From contig JAGOZX010000004.1 in NCBI GenBank assembly GCA_018058425.1, positions 12,420 to 68,312 on the forward strand: DNA of 55,893 nucleotides, given 5' to 3'. The translations under genes and the position numbers were made by a program. This DNA comes from Sebaldella sp. GTDB taxonomy: Bacteria; Fusobacteriota; Fusobacteriia; Fusobacteriales; Leptotrichiaceae. The notes under the pieces were generated by a model. The model was not told where the DNA came from. It did no database searches and worked only from the letters and a program-made list of their open reading frames with translations. This document shows, in pieces, positions 17,724 through 26,313 of the stretch (its first letter is position 1; each line of letters begins with the position of its first letter).

Positions 17724-18302
17724 ATGAAAATTAAAAATTTAAAGTTATTTATACTCATTCTTGTTATTTTATCTTTATTTTCATGTAATGGGTCGAAAAA
17801 AGAAATCAGAACTATTGTTGATAAATATTATACTTCCTTGCAAAAAGGAAACCTTGATGAAATGTTGTCTCTTTTTTCTGTGGATATTAAATTATCATAT
17901 GATAATCTTTATCAAAAGAGTCCTGAGTTAAAAACTTTTACCAGTGATACTCTAAAAATTGTTGGTTCCTCATTCGAATATGAAATTCAAAAGGTTAAAA
18001 TAAAAGATAATAAAGCCACAGTGACTATAAAAGAAACTGGATTGGATAAAAAAGCACTTAATGATAAAATAAAAGAACTGAGTGTAAAAGAACCATTTAT
18101 GCCCACAGATCAAAATGACTTTGAAAAGGCAAAAAAGGAATTTACTTCATACCAAATGAATATCTTAAGTAAGGCTGCAAAAGAGGTCAATAAGAAAGAC
18201 TCCTCTGTTTCTACTTTAAACTTAGAAAAAGAAAAAAATGGCTGGGTCATAACTACTAAAAATTTATTAAGAGTAATTCCTAAAGATGAAGATGGATTTT
18301 AA
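17724..18302 (+). CDS. hypothetical lipoprotein
   Basis: A 192-residue lipoprotein: MKIKNLKLFILILVILSLFS leads to a lipobox cysteine in LFSCNGSKK. The mature part begins with a helix IRTIVDKYYTSLQKGNLDEM and ends with NGWVITTKNLLRV, the layout of small NTF2-like/DUF4878 lipoproteins; a second protein of that type lies at 50284. The function is unknown; ligand binding at the cell surface or periplasm is possible. The start at 17724 (ATG behind GAGGA) gives a normal lipoprotein signal; an upstream GTG at 17703 would only add a charged extension. Confidence 0.75.
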   Translation: MKIKNLKLFILILVILSLFSCNGSKKEIRTIVDKYYTSLQKGNLDEMLSLFSVDIKLSYDNLYQKSPELKTFTSDTLKIVGSSFEYEIQKVKIKDNKATVTIKETGLDKKALNDKIKELSVKEPFMPTDQNDFEKAKKEFTSYQMNILSKAAKEVNKKDSSVSTLNLEKEKNGWVITTKNLLRVIPKDEDGF

Positions 18303-18333
18303 ATTACTAAATAATTTAAGATTATGAAAATAA

Positions 18334-18372
18334 AGGGCTGTTTGAATCCTGTGAACAGCTCTCTTTTATTTT
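18334..18372 (+). terminator. terminator of lipoprotein gene
   Basis: AGGGCTGTT and AACAGCTCT pair (one G-T) around TGAATCCTGTG, then CTTTTATTTTAT follows. The stem sequence belongs to the GGCTGTT hairpin type also seen at 52181. Confidence 0.8.
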
Positions 18373-18487
18373 ATCCCTCTAAAATTCTAATGTTGTTTCT
18401 AAGCCTATCTACATTGAAAATATACTACATTCTCATAAAAATACAGAGAAATAACTGCTATCGATCCTTTAAATATAGAAAAAAACT

Positions 18488-19342
18488 CTAGTATTCATCT
18501 AAATAGCTGAATTTATTTCCTCCTGTTTTCCATCCTAATATTTTTTCTAAATTTACATTTTTAGTAGAGTTGATTATTTTTTTCTTTATATCAGGATTAT
18601 TTTTCTCTAATTCTTTTATTAGTTCCTTTGTCTCCGTTCTTTTAGAAGAAGTCTTTCCAGCAGCTACCATACACCCACAATTCATTGCTAAAATTCCATT
18701 ATTTATTGTAAATTTTATAATATCCTTTTCTTCCACATAATAAAGTGGTCTAATTAGTTCTATATCAAAATTATCAGCTTTCAATTTAGGAAGCATAGTT
18801 TCGAATTTACTCATTTGAAACATACTCATGAGGATAGTCTCTGCTGCATCATCTAAATGATGCCCTAAGGCCAGTTTATTGCATCCTAATGATGTTGCTT
18901 TTGTGTATAGACTCCCCCTTCTCATTTTCGCACACATATAACAAGGATATTCTTTCGCCATTTTTTCTGCTATTTCAAATATATTATCATCATATATATC
19001 ACATGGTATTTTTAAATGCTCTAGATTTTTTTTCATATTATCTAAATTTTCTTGGTTAAAACCTGGATTCATTGAAATAAAAACTAGTTCAAATTTTGTT
19101 TTACTAGCTCTTTTTAATTCTTGAAGAAGTTTTGCCAATAGTAGACTATCCTTACCTCCTGATATTGCAACAGCTACCTTATCTCCATCATTTATTAATG
19201 AAAATTCTTTTAAAGCCTTTACAAACGGAGACCATAGATACGGTCTATACTTTTTTTGGATACTTCTCTCTATTTCGCTTACCTCTTTTAAATCACTTAT
19301 AGGAAGTATAACTTCACAATTTGTGTTTGATAGTGAACTCAT
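18488..19342 (-). CDS. TtcA-like PP-loop tRNA thiolation enzyme
   Basis: A 284-residue ATP-pyrophosphatase of the TtcA family, which makes 2-thiocytidine in tRNA. The PP-loop is AVAISGGKDSLLLAK (about residues 57-71). CYMCAK in the middle (CxxC) and GHHLDDAAETILMSMF match TtcA, which uses two such cysteines and one later to hold a 4Fe-4S cluster; further Cys are in NCGCMVAAGK. The basic end of that motif is unlike E. coli TtcA, so the target base may differ. AAAGGAGGCATT precedes the ATG. Divergent from the small secreted protein at 19450. Confidence 0.82.
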   Translation of the reverse strand: MSSLSNTNCEVILPISDLKEVSEIERSIQKKYRPYLWSPFVKALKEFSLINDGDKVAVAISGGKDSLLLAKLLQELKRASKTKFELVFISMNPGFNQENLDNMKKNLEHLKIPCDIYDDNIFEIAEKMAKEYPCYMCAKMRRGSLYTKATSLGCNKLALGHHLDDAAETILMSMFQMSKFETMLPKLKADNFDIELIRPLYYVEEKDIIKFTINNGILAMNCGCMVAAGKTSSKRTETKELIKELEKNNPDIKKKIINSTKNVNLEKILGWKTGGNKFSYLDEY

Positions 19343-19399
19343 AATGCCTCCTTTTATTATTTATATTATATATTTTAACATATTATACTATTTTTTTCA

Positions 19400-19415
19400 T
19401 TTACATTAGTGTAAA
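19400..19415. promoter_or_regulatory. inverted repeat in divergent promoter
   Basis: TTTACATTAGTGTAAA has perfect 6-base arms around TTAG and overlaps the likely -35/-10 area of the gene at 19450. Its half-sites match the TTTACA/TGTAAA of the palindromes near 11790 but in the opposite arrangement. Confidence 0.4.
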
Positions 19416-19449
19416 ATATATTAAATCATAAAATAAGGAGGTGTTATAA

Positions 19450-19704
19450 TTGAAGAAGATTGGATTATTAGGATTATTTTTATCTCTTACTATTCTTAGT
19501 TTTTCCTCATCACCATCAGTTACTAAACAAAAGCAAAAAACTAATATGGTACAAATCCAAAAGAGCCTGAAAAAACTAGGATATTATCATGGAAAACTTG
19601 ATGGTATCAAGGGAAAAGAAACAAATAGAGCAATAAAAGCATATCATTCAAATGTTAAACCGATAAAAGAGCTAGATACGTTATTAGCACAAGAAGGTCT
19701 TTAA
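19450..19704 (+). CDS. small secreted peptidoglycan-binding-like protein
   Basis: An 84-residue protein: a signal peptide (KKIGLLGLFLSLTILSFSSS) and one PG_binding_1-type repeat (VQIQKSLKKLGYYHGKLDGI then KGKETNRAIKAYHSN), the fold that holds bacterial peptidoglycan. No catalytic domain is attached. Translation starts at TTG; AAGGAGGTG sits 8 bases upstream at ideal spacing and no ATG lies nearby in frame, which decides the start. It probably coats or senses the cell wall. It is a single-gene unit convergent with the xdhC gene. Confidence 0.8.
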   Translation: MKKIGLLGLFLSLTILSFSSSPSVTKQKQKTNMVQIQKSLKKLGYYHGKLDGIKGKETNRAIKAYHSNVKPIKELDTLLAQEGL

Positions 19705-19753
19705 TTTTAATGGTTCTATAGCTAACAAATATAAAGTGAGTATAAAAATAATC

Positions 19754-19786
19754 AAAACCACCTAATTTACAGGTGGTTTTATTTTA
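19754..19786. terminator. bidirectional terminator
   Basis: AAAACCACCT and AGGTGGTTTT form a 10-bp perfect stem around AATTTAC, followed by ATTTTAT. It separates the small secreted protein gene from xdhC at the end of the Moco operon. Confidence 0.88.
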
Positions 19787-19805
19787 TAAATAATAAAATA
19801 TTTTA

Positions 19806-20636
19806 TCATCTATTTTTCTTTATTATGCTATCGACCAAATCATCATCAAGTTTTCTATGCTCTAAAGTAGAGTTATTTTTTATCATTAATATCTCACTTA
19901 ATATGCTAACAGCTATTTCTTCAGGCATTTGATTAGCAACATTAAGGCCCATAGGTCCATATATTCTCTTTATTTCCTCATCTGTAAATCCTTCTTTTGT
20001 TAAAGTTTCCCTAACAAAAATCTGCTTAGTTTTACTTCCTATTAGACCAATATATTTAGCTTTTGTTTTTATTGCTCTTTTTACAAAAACTATGTCTGTA
20101 ACATGACTCTTAGTTGTTATTACTATATAAGTATTCTCATCTACATTCATTTGATCTAAGGCCTTATCAAAAGAATTTATTACCAATTCATCTGCTATTT
20201 TCAAGCTTTCTTTATTTCTATATTCTTCTCTATCATCTATTACCTCACATCTAAAACCTAAAAAATTAGCTAGTTCTAAAACTTTTTCACCAACATGGCC
20301 TCCGCCAGCTATGATTATTTTATTTTTAGGCTTAAATATCTTAATAAATCCTTTTGCTGTTCCTCCACATTGCATTTCTAAATCACCCTTTGGCGTTAAA
20401 CTATGATCAAACATTTTTTCTTTATTTATTTTCAATGCTTCTATTGCTTCTTGAATAACAAAATATTCTATCTTCCCGCCACCTATTGAACCAAAAGTTT
20501 CTCCATTTTCCCAAACAAGCATTAATGAACCAGCATCTCTTGGAGTAGAACCCCCTACCTCTGTTACAGTTACTAGTGCTACTTTCTTCCCATTATCTAA
20601 GCTTTTAATTATTCTTTTTAATATTAATTCTTCCAT
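19806..20636 (-). CDS. xdhC: XdhC-family molybdenum-enzyme maturation protein
   Basis: A 276-residue XdhC/CoxI-family chaperone, which binds molybdenum cofactor and helps sulfurate (or selenate) and insert it in xanthine-dehydrogenase-type enzymes. An N-terminal part has VTVTEVGGSTPRDAGS, FGSIGGGKIE and MQCGGTAKGFI (a conserved cysteine); a Rossmann C-domain starts at IIIAGGGHVGEKVLELA. The start at 20636 is preferred because GAGGGCTG precedes it and it matches the family's N-terminus; a TTG start at 20681 would extend it. It closes the Moco/selenium operon, downstream of yqeB. Confidence 0.87.
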   Translation of the reverse strand: MEELILKRIIKSLDNGKKVALVTVTEVGGSTPRDAGSLMLVWENGETFGSIGGGKIEYFVIQEAIEALKINKEKMFDHSLTPKGDLEMQCGGTAKGFIKIFKPKNKIIIAGGGHVGEKVLELANFLGFRCEVIDDREEYRNKESLKIADELVINSFDKALDQMNVDENTYIVITTKSHVTDIVFVKRAIKTKAKYIGLIGSKTKQIFVRETLTKEGFTDEEIKRIYGPMGLNVANQMPEEIAVSILSEILMIKNNSTLEHRKLDDDLVDSIIKKNR

Positions 20637-20690
20637 CAGCCCTCTTAGTCCTCCTAGTATTTTAATAGATCTAATTCCCAAGTACTCTTT

Positions 20691-21515
20691 CTACTTTCCT
20701 AAATAAAATTCTATTTCTTTCTTCCTCATCAAAAGAAAAACACTTTCTAAAACTCCTCCTCCAATACTTCTAGCTTTATCTGAAATCGTAAAACAATTCT
20801 TTTGTTCATTTATTCTTGGATCTATATCTGCTATTTTAAAGTTTTCTGTTACCTTGAAACCATCTCTTATTATTCCTCGCAAGACTCCATCTATTGTTGC
20901 ATGAACTTCACGATCTGAAATTCTTGCTATTACTTCACCTGTGCTTACAATATCACCAATCTCTTTGACATTTTTTATTATTCCATCATAATGGCTGTGT
21001 ATAACTCTCTCTTTAGTATAACCAGCTATATTTCCAGGAATCCCAGTATTTTCTGCTGCTGTTCCTTCAAATATAAGCCTTCCTAGATTATGACCTCTTT
21101 CTGTTTCTACTACTATATCTACATCTTTTCCAGCTATAAATCCTGGTCCCAGAGCTACTGTTATTGGAGCCATCTCTTTATTTGTACCTAAATTTCTCTT
21201 AGCTAGTATTCCATCTATTACTATTGTTGGTTTTAATTTTTTTATTGACTCCCCTGTTGGGTCTATAAATACAGGGATTACTCTCTCTTCAAATAATTTT
21301 TCTATTTCCTCAAGACTATTTATTTTTTTTGATTTTATATTTTCAATTATCATTTCATTCTCATATACAGCTTCCCCATAGCAAACAGCTCTTCTTATTG
21401 CACTTGGTTTCTCTATTTCAAGAATCAAAATATTAAACCCACAGTTATGTAACTTTTCTATTGATCCAGAAGCTATATCTCCTCCGCCTCTTACTATAAC
21501 TAGTTTATTCCCCAA
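20691..21515 (-). CDS. yqeB: selenium-dependent molybdenum hydroxylase accessory protein YqeB
   Basis: A 274-residue protein of the EF2563/YqeB family, found only with selenium-dependent molybdenum hydroxylases. It starts with a Rossmann-like VIVRGGGDIASGSIEKL, then carries FIDPTGESI, VALGPGFIAGKDVD, VETERGHNLGR and a lipoyl/biotinyl-like segment (HSHYDGIIKNVKEIGDIVST). The exact role is unknown; genetic linkage points to selenium placement on the cofactor. Start TTG behind GGGAG, spacing 9. It is followed 9 bp on by the longer xdhC reading frame. Confidence 0.88.
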   Translation of the reverse strand: MGNKLVIVRGGGDIASGSIEKLHNCGFNILILEIEKPSAIRRAVCYGEAVYENEMIIENIKSKKINSLEEIEKLFEERVIPVFIDPTGESIKKLKPTIVIDGILAKRNLGTNKEMAPITVALGPGFIAGKDVDIVVETERGHNLGRLIFEGTAAENTGIPGNIAGYTKERVIHSHYDGIIKNVKEIGDIVSTGEVIARISDREVHATIDGVLRGIIRDGFKVTENFKIADIDPRINEQKNCFTISDKARSIGGGVLESVFLLMRKKEIEFYLGK

Positions 21516-21934
21516 TCTAAACAGCTCCCATCAAATAAATTTACAGCATTTCGACAAATGCCTCTAATCTTGTTTTTACCTATCCTGAGTCACTCATTGA
21601 ATAATTTGTTTCTAAGCTAATTTTTTTATAACCTTATTTCTTATTTTCCATATTTTTCACCTAGTGTCATTTTTGTATCCGCTTTTACCAGCTCTTATAT
21701 ACTGTATAATCAGTCTTTTTGCCACCGGCAGATATAAAAATATCAATAGATACTTTTACTTCTGTTTACTGCTGGAGGACCTTACATACCCTCCAGGATT
21801 TTTCATTTATTATAACTTTCTACACTCTTTTATAAATTATACTTTTACACTCTAGTAATAATCCTAATATTATAAAATAATATTTCTCCTATAATTTCTT
21901 ACTTACTTTTTAAAATACTTAAGTAACTCTTCAA
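21516..21934. other. 419-bp gap inside Moco operon, structured
   Basis: No open frame with coding character. On the minus strand (the operon's sense) it holds CTGGAGG-11-CCTCCAG at about 21771-21795, a small TGCC-GGT-GGCA hairpin near 21721-21731 and AGGAGAAATA near 21890, which has no start codon behind it. An unrecognised regulatory RNA or a decayed gene are both possible; it did not match the riboswitch classes I know. Confidence 0.45.
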
Positions 21935-22186
21935 CTATTCATAAGTTTTAATATCTTTATATAATAATTCATATTGATCTTCAGAAACAATATGAATTTC
22001 TCTGATATCAGGACATATTAAACTATCCACATTACCTTCATATTCTGCTCTAATACTTATCCCACAGCAATTCTGAATCTCCATTGGAGGAGGCATAATT
22101 CTATACACCACACCTTTTGTTTTTAGAGTATCTTCAAATCTTATTGCACCCCTTGTATTATGAAATAAAAACTGATATGTTTTCAT
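21935..22186 (-). CDS. DUF3343 protein, putative Se/S carrier
   Basis: An 83-residue protein of the DUF3343 family (Pfam name: putative Se/S carrier protein-like). It opens with TYQFLFHNTRGAIRFEDTL and has the conserved PPPMEIQNCCGISIRAEYEG, with a vicinal Cys-Cys pair that could carry sulfur or selenium as a persulfide. It sits between moaC and yqeB in the selenium-molybdenum operon, fitting a role in handing selenium to the cofactor (inference). No cysteine desulfurase gene is nearby. AAAGGAGTATTTTTC precedes the ATG. Confidence 0.85.
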   Translation of the reverse strand: MKTYQFLFHNTRGAIRFEDTLKTKGVVYRIMPPPMEIQNCCGISIRAEYEGNVDSLICPDIREIHIVSEDQYELLYKDIKTYE

Positions 22187-22213
22187 GAAAAATACTCCTT
22201 TCTTTTTACTATT

Positions 22214-22690
22214 TTATCTTTTCCAATCTCCACTTTTCCCACCATACTTCTCTATTAATTTAATTTCTCCTATTACCATATTCTTATCTATCGCCTTACA
22301 CATATCATATATTGTAAGTCCTGCCACAGAAATCATCGTTAATGCTTCCATTTCAACACCAGTTTTCCCAGTAGTTTTTACTATAGACTTCATTCTTATC
22401 AAATTATTTTCTTCATCTATTTCAAAGTCTATTTTTGCACTTGTAAGCATAATACTGTGACACATAGGAATTAAGTTATGAGTACTTTTCGAAGCCATTA
22501 TAGCAGCTATCCTTGCTGTTCCCAACACATCACCTTTTTTTATATTCCCTGTTTTTATAGTTTCTAATGTATTCTTTTCCATTCTAATTTCTCCTGTTGC
22601 CACTGCTGTTCTTTCTGTTTCATTTTTTTCACTTATATCCACCATTACAGCTTTTCCATTTTTATCAAAATGATTTAACTCTTTGCTCAT
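22214..22690 (-). CDS. moaC: cyclic pyranopterin monophosphate synthase
   Basis: A 158-residue MoaC, which turns the MoaA product into cyclic pyranopterin monophosphate, the first stable Moco intermediate. The opening [20 protein letters not shown], the active-site region [16 protein letters not shown] and the end [25 protein letters not shown] are intact. Full length for the family. AAAAGGAGAGGT precedes the ATG. Its partner moaA leads the same gene series; moaD and moaE are absent from the window. Confidence 0.95.
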   Translation of the reverse strand: MSKELNHFDKNGKAVMVDISEKNETERTAVATGEIRMEKNTLETIKTGNIKKGDVLGTARIAAIMASKSTHNLIPMCHSIMLTSAKIDFEIDEENNLIRMKSIVKTTGKTGVEMEALTMISVAGLTIYDMCKAIDKNMVIGEIKLIEKYGGKSGDWKR

Positions 22691-22857
22691 ACCTCTCCTT
22701 TTCTATACTAGTTCTCTCTATAATAGTTTATCATAAAATATAAATATATATAACTTTCTATTATATATTTCCACAAATTAACATATAGCAAAGTATTGCC
22801 ATTTCAATAGATTATCCATTCTCCTATAAATAACAATACAAATACTCCTACTTTTTC

Positions 22858-23292
22858 TTATTTTTCTTTTATATTTATGATATCATCTTTTTTTATTTCT
22901 CCACCTTTTATAACTTTAGCAAAAAGCCCTTCTTTAGGCATTATGCAGTCTCCTACCATATCATAAATTTTACATCTTGTATGGCATTCTTTTCCTATTT
23001 GTGTAATTTCCATTTCAAAATTTTCACCTAAAACTCTTTCTCCAACTAATAACTTTGAAAAGTCTAGTCCTTCTACTATTAAATTCTCACCAAAACTTCC
23101 AAAATCAACAATTGCACCCCTCGTTTTAAAATCTTCTATACTCTCGTGACTAAGAAGGCTCACCTGTCTATGCCAATTTCCACCATGTGCATCGCCCTCT
23201 AATCCAAAATTCTCAACTAAGTTAATTTTACTTACTTCTTTTTTCTGTGTTCCTTTTTGTACACTTGTACATATTGCTACAATTCTCCCCAT
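22858..23292 (-). CDS. MOSC-domain protein
   Basis: A 144-residue single MOSC domain, a fold that binds molybdenum cofactor or moves sulfur to metals. Typical features are LEGDAHGGNWHRQVSLLS, FGSFGENLIVEGLDF, the conserved cysteine in GKECHTRCKIY, and MPKEGLFAKVIKGG. Small stand-alone MOSC proteins like this occur in Moco operons of anaerobes; the exact step is not known. AGGAGGTAAAAAA precedes the ATG. It lies between the MoeA-like and moaC genes. Confidence 0.88.
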   Translation of the reverse strand: MGRIVAICTSVQKGTQKKEVSKINLVENFGLEGDAHGGNWHRQVSLLSHESIEDFKTRGAIVDFGSFGENLIVEGLDFSKLLVGERVLGENFEMEITQIGKECHTRCKIYDMVGDCIMPKEGLFAKVIKGGEIKKDDIINIKEK

Positions 23293-23366
23293 TTTTTTAC
23301 CTCCTATTTTCTCACAACCTATTTATTTAATCACATCATTTCTCTCTTCTAAATCTGATAAATTAA

Positions 23367-24341
23367 TCACTTAAGCATACCACCATGTCCCATTTCTACT
23401 ATATCTTTCTTTGTTATTTTATCACAGGCTAAAACTCTTGGTAGTATAAGATCAAATACTGTTTTTGGAGAAAAAATAACTCCACCTGGAAGTCCCATTA
23501 ATACTTTATCTCCCTTATATGCCAATAAAAACATAGACCCTGGTAATACTGGTGTACCATAAGCTATAAGTTCTCCACCACACTCTCTAATAGCTGAAGG
23601 AGTTATATCATCTGGATCAATTGACATTCCACCAGTACACATTATTACATCCTTTTTCTTTTCAAATTCCATTATTCTTTCTTTTATTTTTTCTTTCTCA
23701 TCTGGTACAAATACTTGTTCTATGTCATGAATATTGTAATTCCCCAATTTTTCACTTAAAACTTCTCTAGATTTATCTTTAATTTTTCCATAAAAAATTT
23801 CACTTCCTGTAGTTATGAGTCCTATTTTCAAATTAGTGTTTATCTCTTTCACTGACATAACATTTTCATTTTTCACTAATTTTTCTAGTTCTTCTAATTG
23901 CTGTTTTTCTATTCTCAAGGGTATTATTCTAGTAGCTGCTATTACTTCTCCTTTTTTTACATAAGAATTAGTGTATCTAGTTGCTACTATTATTTCACCT
24001 ATTCCATTTACTTTATTTAGAATATCTACATTTATCTTTATTATACCGTCATTCTCAGCTATAAAATTTATCTTTCCCTCTTTTACTTCTGAAGTGTGCA
24101 TTCCTTCGCCAATTACAAGTTTTGAAATAAATTCAGCTGCATCATTTTCATGTACATAATTTTCATCTTCTTCCCATATGAAAATATGTTCTTTCCCCAA
24201 TGACTGTAAAACTTCTACATCTTCCTCTTTTATAATATGACCTTTTGAAAATCTTACCCCTTTAAATTTTCCCGGAATTATTTGTGTTATATCATGGCAT
24301 AATTCCATACCAACTGAATCATTAACTTTTATTTTTTTCAT
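23367..24341 (-). CDS. molybdopterin-binding protein, MoeA-like
   Basis: A 324-residue protein with a MoCF/MogA-type molybdopterin-binding domain at about 165-300 (IGLITTGSEIFYGKIKDKS, MCTGGMSIDPDDITPSAI, YGTPVLPGSMFLLAYKGD, LMGLPGGVIFSP). The N-terminal 160 residues hold ELCHDITQIIPG and KGVRFSKGHIIKEED, as in MoeA-related proteins of anaerobes, but it is shorter than MoeA (about 400). It probably helps insert molybdenum into molybdopterin, taking MoeA's place. Start ATG at 24341. It follows mogA in the operon. Confidence 0.85.
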   Translation of the reverse strand: MKKIKVNDSVGMELCHDITQIIPGKFKGVRFSKGHIIKEEDVEVLQSLGKEHIFIWEEDENYVHENDAAEFISKLVIGEGMHTSEVKEGKINFIAENDGIIKINVDILNKVNGIGEIIVATRYTNSYVKKGEVIAATRIIPLRIEKQQLEELEKLVKNENVMSVKEINTNLKIGLITTGSEIFYGKIKDKSREVLSEKLGNYNIHDIEQVFVPDEKEKIKERIMEFEKKKDVIMCTGGMSIDPDDITPSAIRECGGELIAYGTPVLPGSMFLLAYKGDKVLMGLPGGVIFSPKTVFDLILPRVLACDKITKKDIVEMGHGGMLK

Positions 24342-24423
24342 ATTTATACCAAAATCATTTCCTTCCCTTAAAATTTAAATAATTTCTACTGCTTATTAAC
24401 TTTAATAATTTTACGAACTCTTT

Positions 24424-24915
24424 CTAAACTCTGGCACACTCTCCATCTTTTCCTAATAAAATATCAATACCATGAATCAATGTATCGATAATATACTCCA
24501 GTTCTTCCTTTACAGCTTTTTTACTGCCAGGCAGATTAAATATAACAGTTTCTCCTCTTATACCACAGATTGCCCTTGATAACATAGCTCTTTTAGTAAT
24601 TGACAAACTATAGTACCTAGCAGCTTCTGCCACTCCGCTTGCTTCTCTTTCTATCACAGCTTTTGTGGCTTCTGGAGTTACATCTCGTTTACTAAATCCA
24701 GTACCTCCTGTTGTTAGTAATAAGTTTACCTTTAGATTATCAGCCATATTTTTCATTTCTTTTTCCAGTGTCTCTTTATCATCTGGAAGTATAATATATT
24801 TTTCTACCTTCATATTATATCTCTCCACTATTTCTTTTATTAACTGACCGCTTTCATCTACTCTTTCACCCTTTGAACCCTTATCACTACTTGTTATAAT
24901 TCCCACTGTATACAT
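24424..24915 (-). CDS. mogA: molybdopterin adenylyltransferase MogA/MoaB type
   Basis: A 163-residue MogA/MoaB-family protein that activates molybdopterin by adenylation before molybdenum insertion. It shows GIITSSDKGSKGERVDESG at the start, LLLTTGGTGFSKRDVTPEAT in the centre (binding loop) and ICGIRGETVIFNLPGSKKAV. Length is standard. AGGAGGAATT precedes the ATG. It begins 9 bp after the mocA stop. Confidence 0.9.
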   Translation of the reverse strand: MYTVGIITSSDKGSKGERVDESGQLIKEIVERYNMKVEKYIILPDDKETLEKEMKNMADNLKVNLLLTTGGTGFSKRDVTPEATKAVIEREASGVAEAARYYSLSITKRAMLSRAICGIRGETVIFNLPGSKKAVKEELEYIIDTLIHGIDILLGKDGECARV

Positions 24916-24924
24916 AATTCCTCC

Positions 24925-25533
24925 TTACAGTTTCCCTATTAATTTTCTATACTCCTCTTGTGTGTCAATATCTATGCCTTCTTCTACATTTTTTATATCC
25001 AGATACTTTACTTTCCCCTTATTCTCCTGAACTATCTGTTTCCCTCCAGTATCACCTTCTAAATAAAGTAAATTATCTTTAAAATTTCCTCCAAATATTG
25101 TTGGCGAACCATTTTCATTATTATATTTAGGTATTATTATTTTATCAATTTCTGCCTTACTCATGATGTACTTTATTGTCTCTGTACTTAATTTAGGCTG
25201 ATCTGCTGTAAAAAACATATATGCATCACATGGTTTTAAATTTTTTACTCCTAACTTTATACTTTCACTTATTCCTTTATCAGGATTATGATTTTTTGTT
25301 ATTATAAAATTATGATTTTTTTCTTTTTTAAATCCATTAGTTTCCAAAAGATTTCGATAAATATTTTCTATTTCATTATGTGAAGTAACAAGATTTATCT
25401 CATAAAATCCAGATTCCAAAACTTTTTTAATAGTATTTTCTATAAAACTCATACCCATATACTTTAATAGAAGTTTATTTTCTCCCATTCTTTTAGAGAA
25501 TCCAGAAGCCATAATCACAGCACTTATTTTCAT
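24925..25533 (-). CDS. mocA: molybdenum cofactor cytidylyltransferase-like
   Basis: A 202-residue NTP-transferase of the MocA/YgfJ type. It keeps the nucleotide loop IMASGFSKRMGENKLLLKY at the N-terminus, FFTADQPKLS (metal Asp) in the middle and EGDTGGKQIV late. MocA attaches CMP to Moco to give the cytosine dinucleotide form used by xanthine-dehydrogenase-family enzymes; the presence of an XDH-type enzyme upstream supports this over other NTP transferases. It overlaps none of its neighbours and sits 11 bp after yqeC. Confidence 0.87.
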   Translation of the reverse strand: MKISAVIMASGFSKRMGENKLLLKYMGMSFIENTIKKVLESGFYEINLVTSHNEIENIYRNLLETNGFKKEKNHNFIITKNHNPDKGISESIKLGVKNLKPCDAYMFFTADQPKLSTETIKYIMSKAEIDKIIIPKYNNENGSPTIFGGNFKDNLLYLEGDTGGKQIVQENKGKVKYLDIKNVEEGIDIDTQEEYRKLIGKL

Positions 25534-25544
25534 ACTTTTCTCCC

Positions 25545-26279
25545 TTAGACTAGATAATATTTTTTATCTTTCAATGAAGATATTATTATTTTATCTAATT
25601 TTTTACTCTTTTCTTTTAAAAGATTTACTAACTTCATAGAATTCTCAAAATCTTGATCATTTTCTACTTGATTTATAAATAGGATTTTTTCACCCATAGA
25701 ATCTTTAAATAAACCCTTATCTTCTGTTATAATCTCATATAAATGACCAATATTGATATTCTCACCTATAGACCCATGAGTCATTTTTAGAAACTTATCT
25801 ATTCTATGTACATTTTCTTCATTTAATGTAAGCCCAACAGCTTTTATAGGTATAATACCAACTGTTTTATTTGTACTTTTTACAAAAACAGGTTCATTTT
25901 CGTTCCATGCTTTCAAAGGTTTCATTTTAGAGCCGTCGCCTTCTATAATGAGATAATCACACTTTTCTCTTAACTTATCGATTATATCTAAATCAAATGG
26001 CAGAATTTTCTTTTCTTTATTTATCTCTTGTCCAAGAATATAAGCTCCTTTTTCAAGAAACTTTTCTTCCAAAATATTTTTACTTATATAAATTTTATAT
26101 TTTTCTCTCATTTTGGGTTCTAATATTTTTGTAGTAGTGGTAAAAAAAACTTTATTTTCATTCTTCAGTTCTTCGCATAATTCTAAACAAAATGTAGTTT
26201 TCCCACCTGAACCAACTACAACTATAGTTTCATTTTTCCTAAATCCTAAGGCTGCTTTTAAAGAATCTTGTTTTTCCAT
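25545..26279 (-). CDS. yqeC: selenium-dependent hydroxylase accessory protein YqeC
   Basis: A 244-residue YqeC-family P-loop protein. The Walker A sequence is VVVGSGGKTTFCLEL near residue 20; FTTTTKILEP, LIIEGDGSKMKPLKAW (Walker B-like) and NVHRIDKFL are family motifs. YqeC occurs only with selenium-dependent molybdenum hydroxylases, but its reaction is not known; NTP-driven selenium or cofactor handling is the working idea. AAAGGAGAAAG precedes the ATG. Placed between hydA and mocA. Confidence 0.9.
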   Translation of the reverse strand: MEKQDSLKAALGFRKNETIVVVGSGGKTTFCLELCEELKNENKVFFTTTTKILEPKMREKYKIYISKNILEEKFLEKGAYILGQEINKEKKILPFDLDIIDKLREKCDYLIIEGDGSKMKPLKAWNENEPVFVKSTNKTVGIIPIKAVGLTLNEENVHRIDKFLKMTHGSIGENINIGHLYEIITEDKGLFKDSMGEKILFINQVENDQDFENSMKLVNLLKEKSKKLDKIIISSLKDKKYYLV

Positions 26280-26313
26280 CTTTCTCCTTTAAAATTTAGC
26301 AGATTTTTTTCTA

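Noticed and set aside
21664..21855. 63-residue plus-strand frame in the Moco operon gap
   Set aside because: No ribosome site, hydrophobic AT-driven composition, opposite to operon direction and crossing the conserved-looking hairpin.
21516..21934. Moco (moaA-type) riboswitch in the gap before yqeB
   Set aside because: I could not find the expected conserved core (GCC...GAAGGAGA...CCUCCC); only generic hairpins are present.
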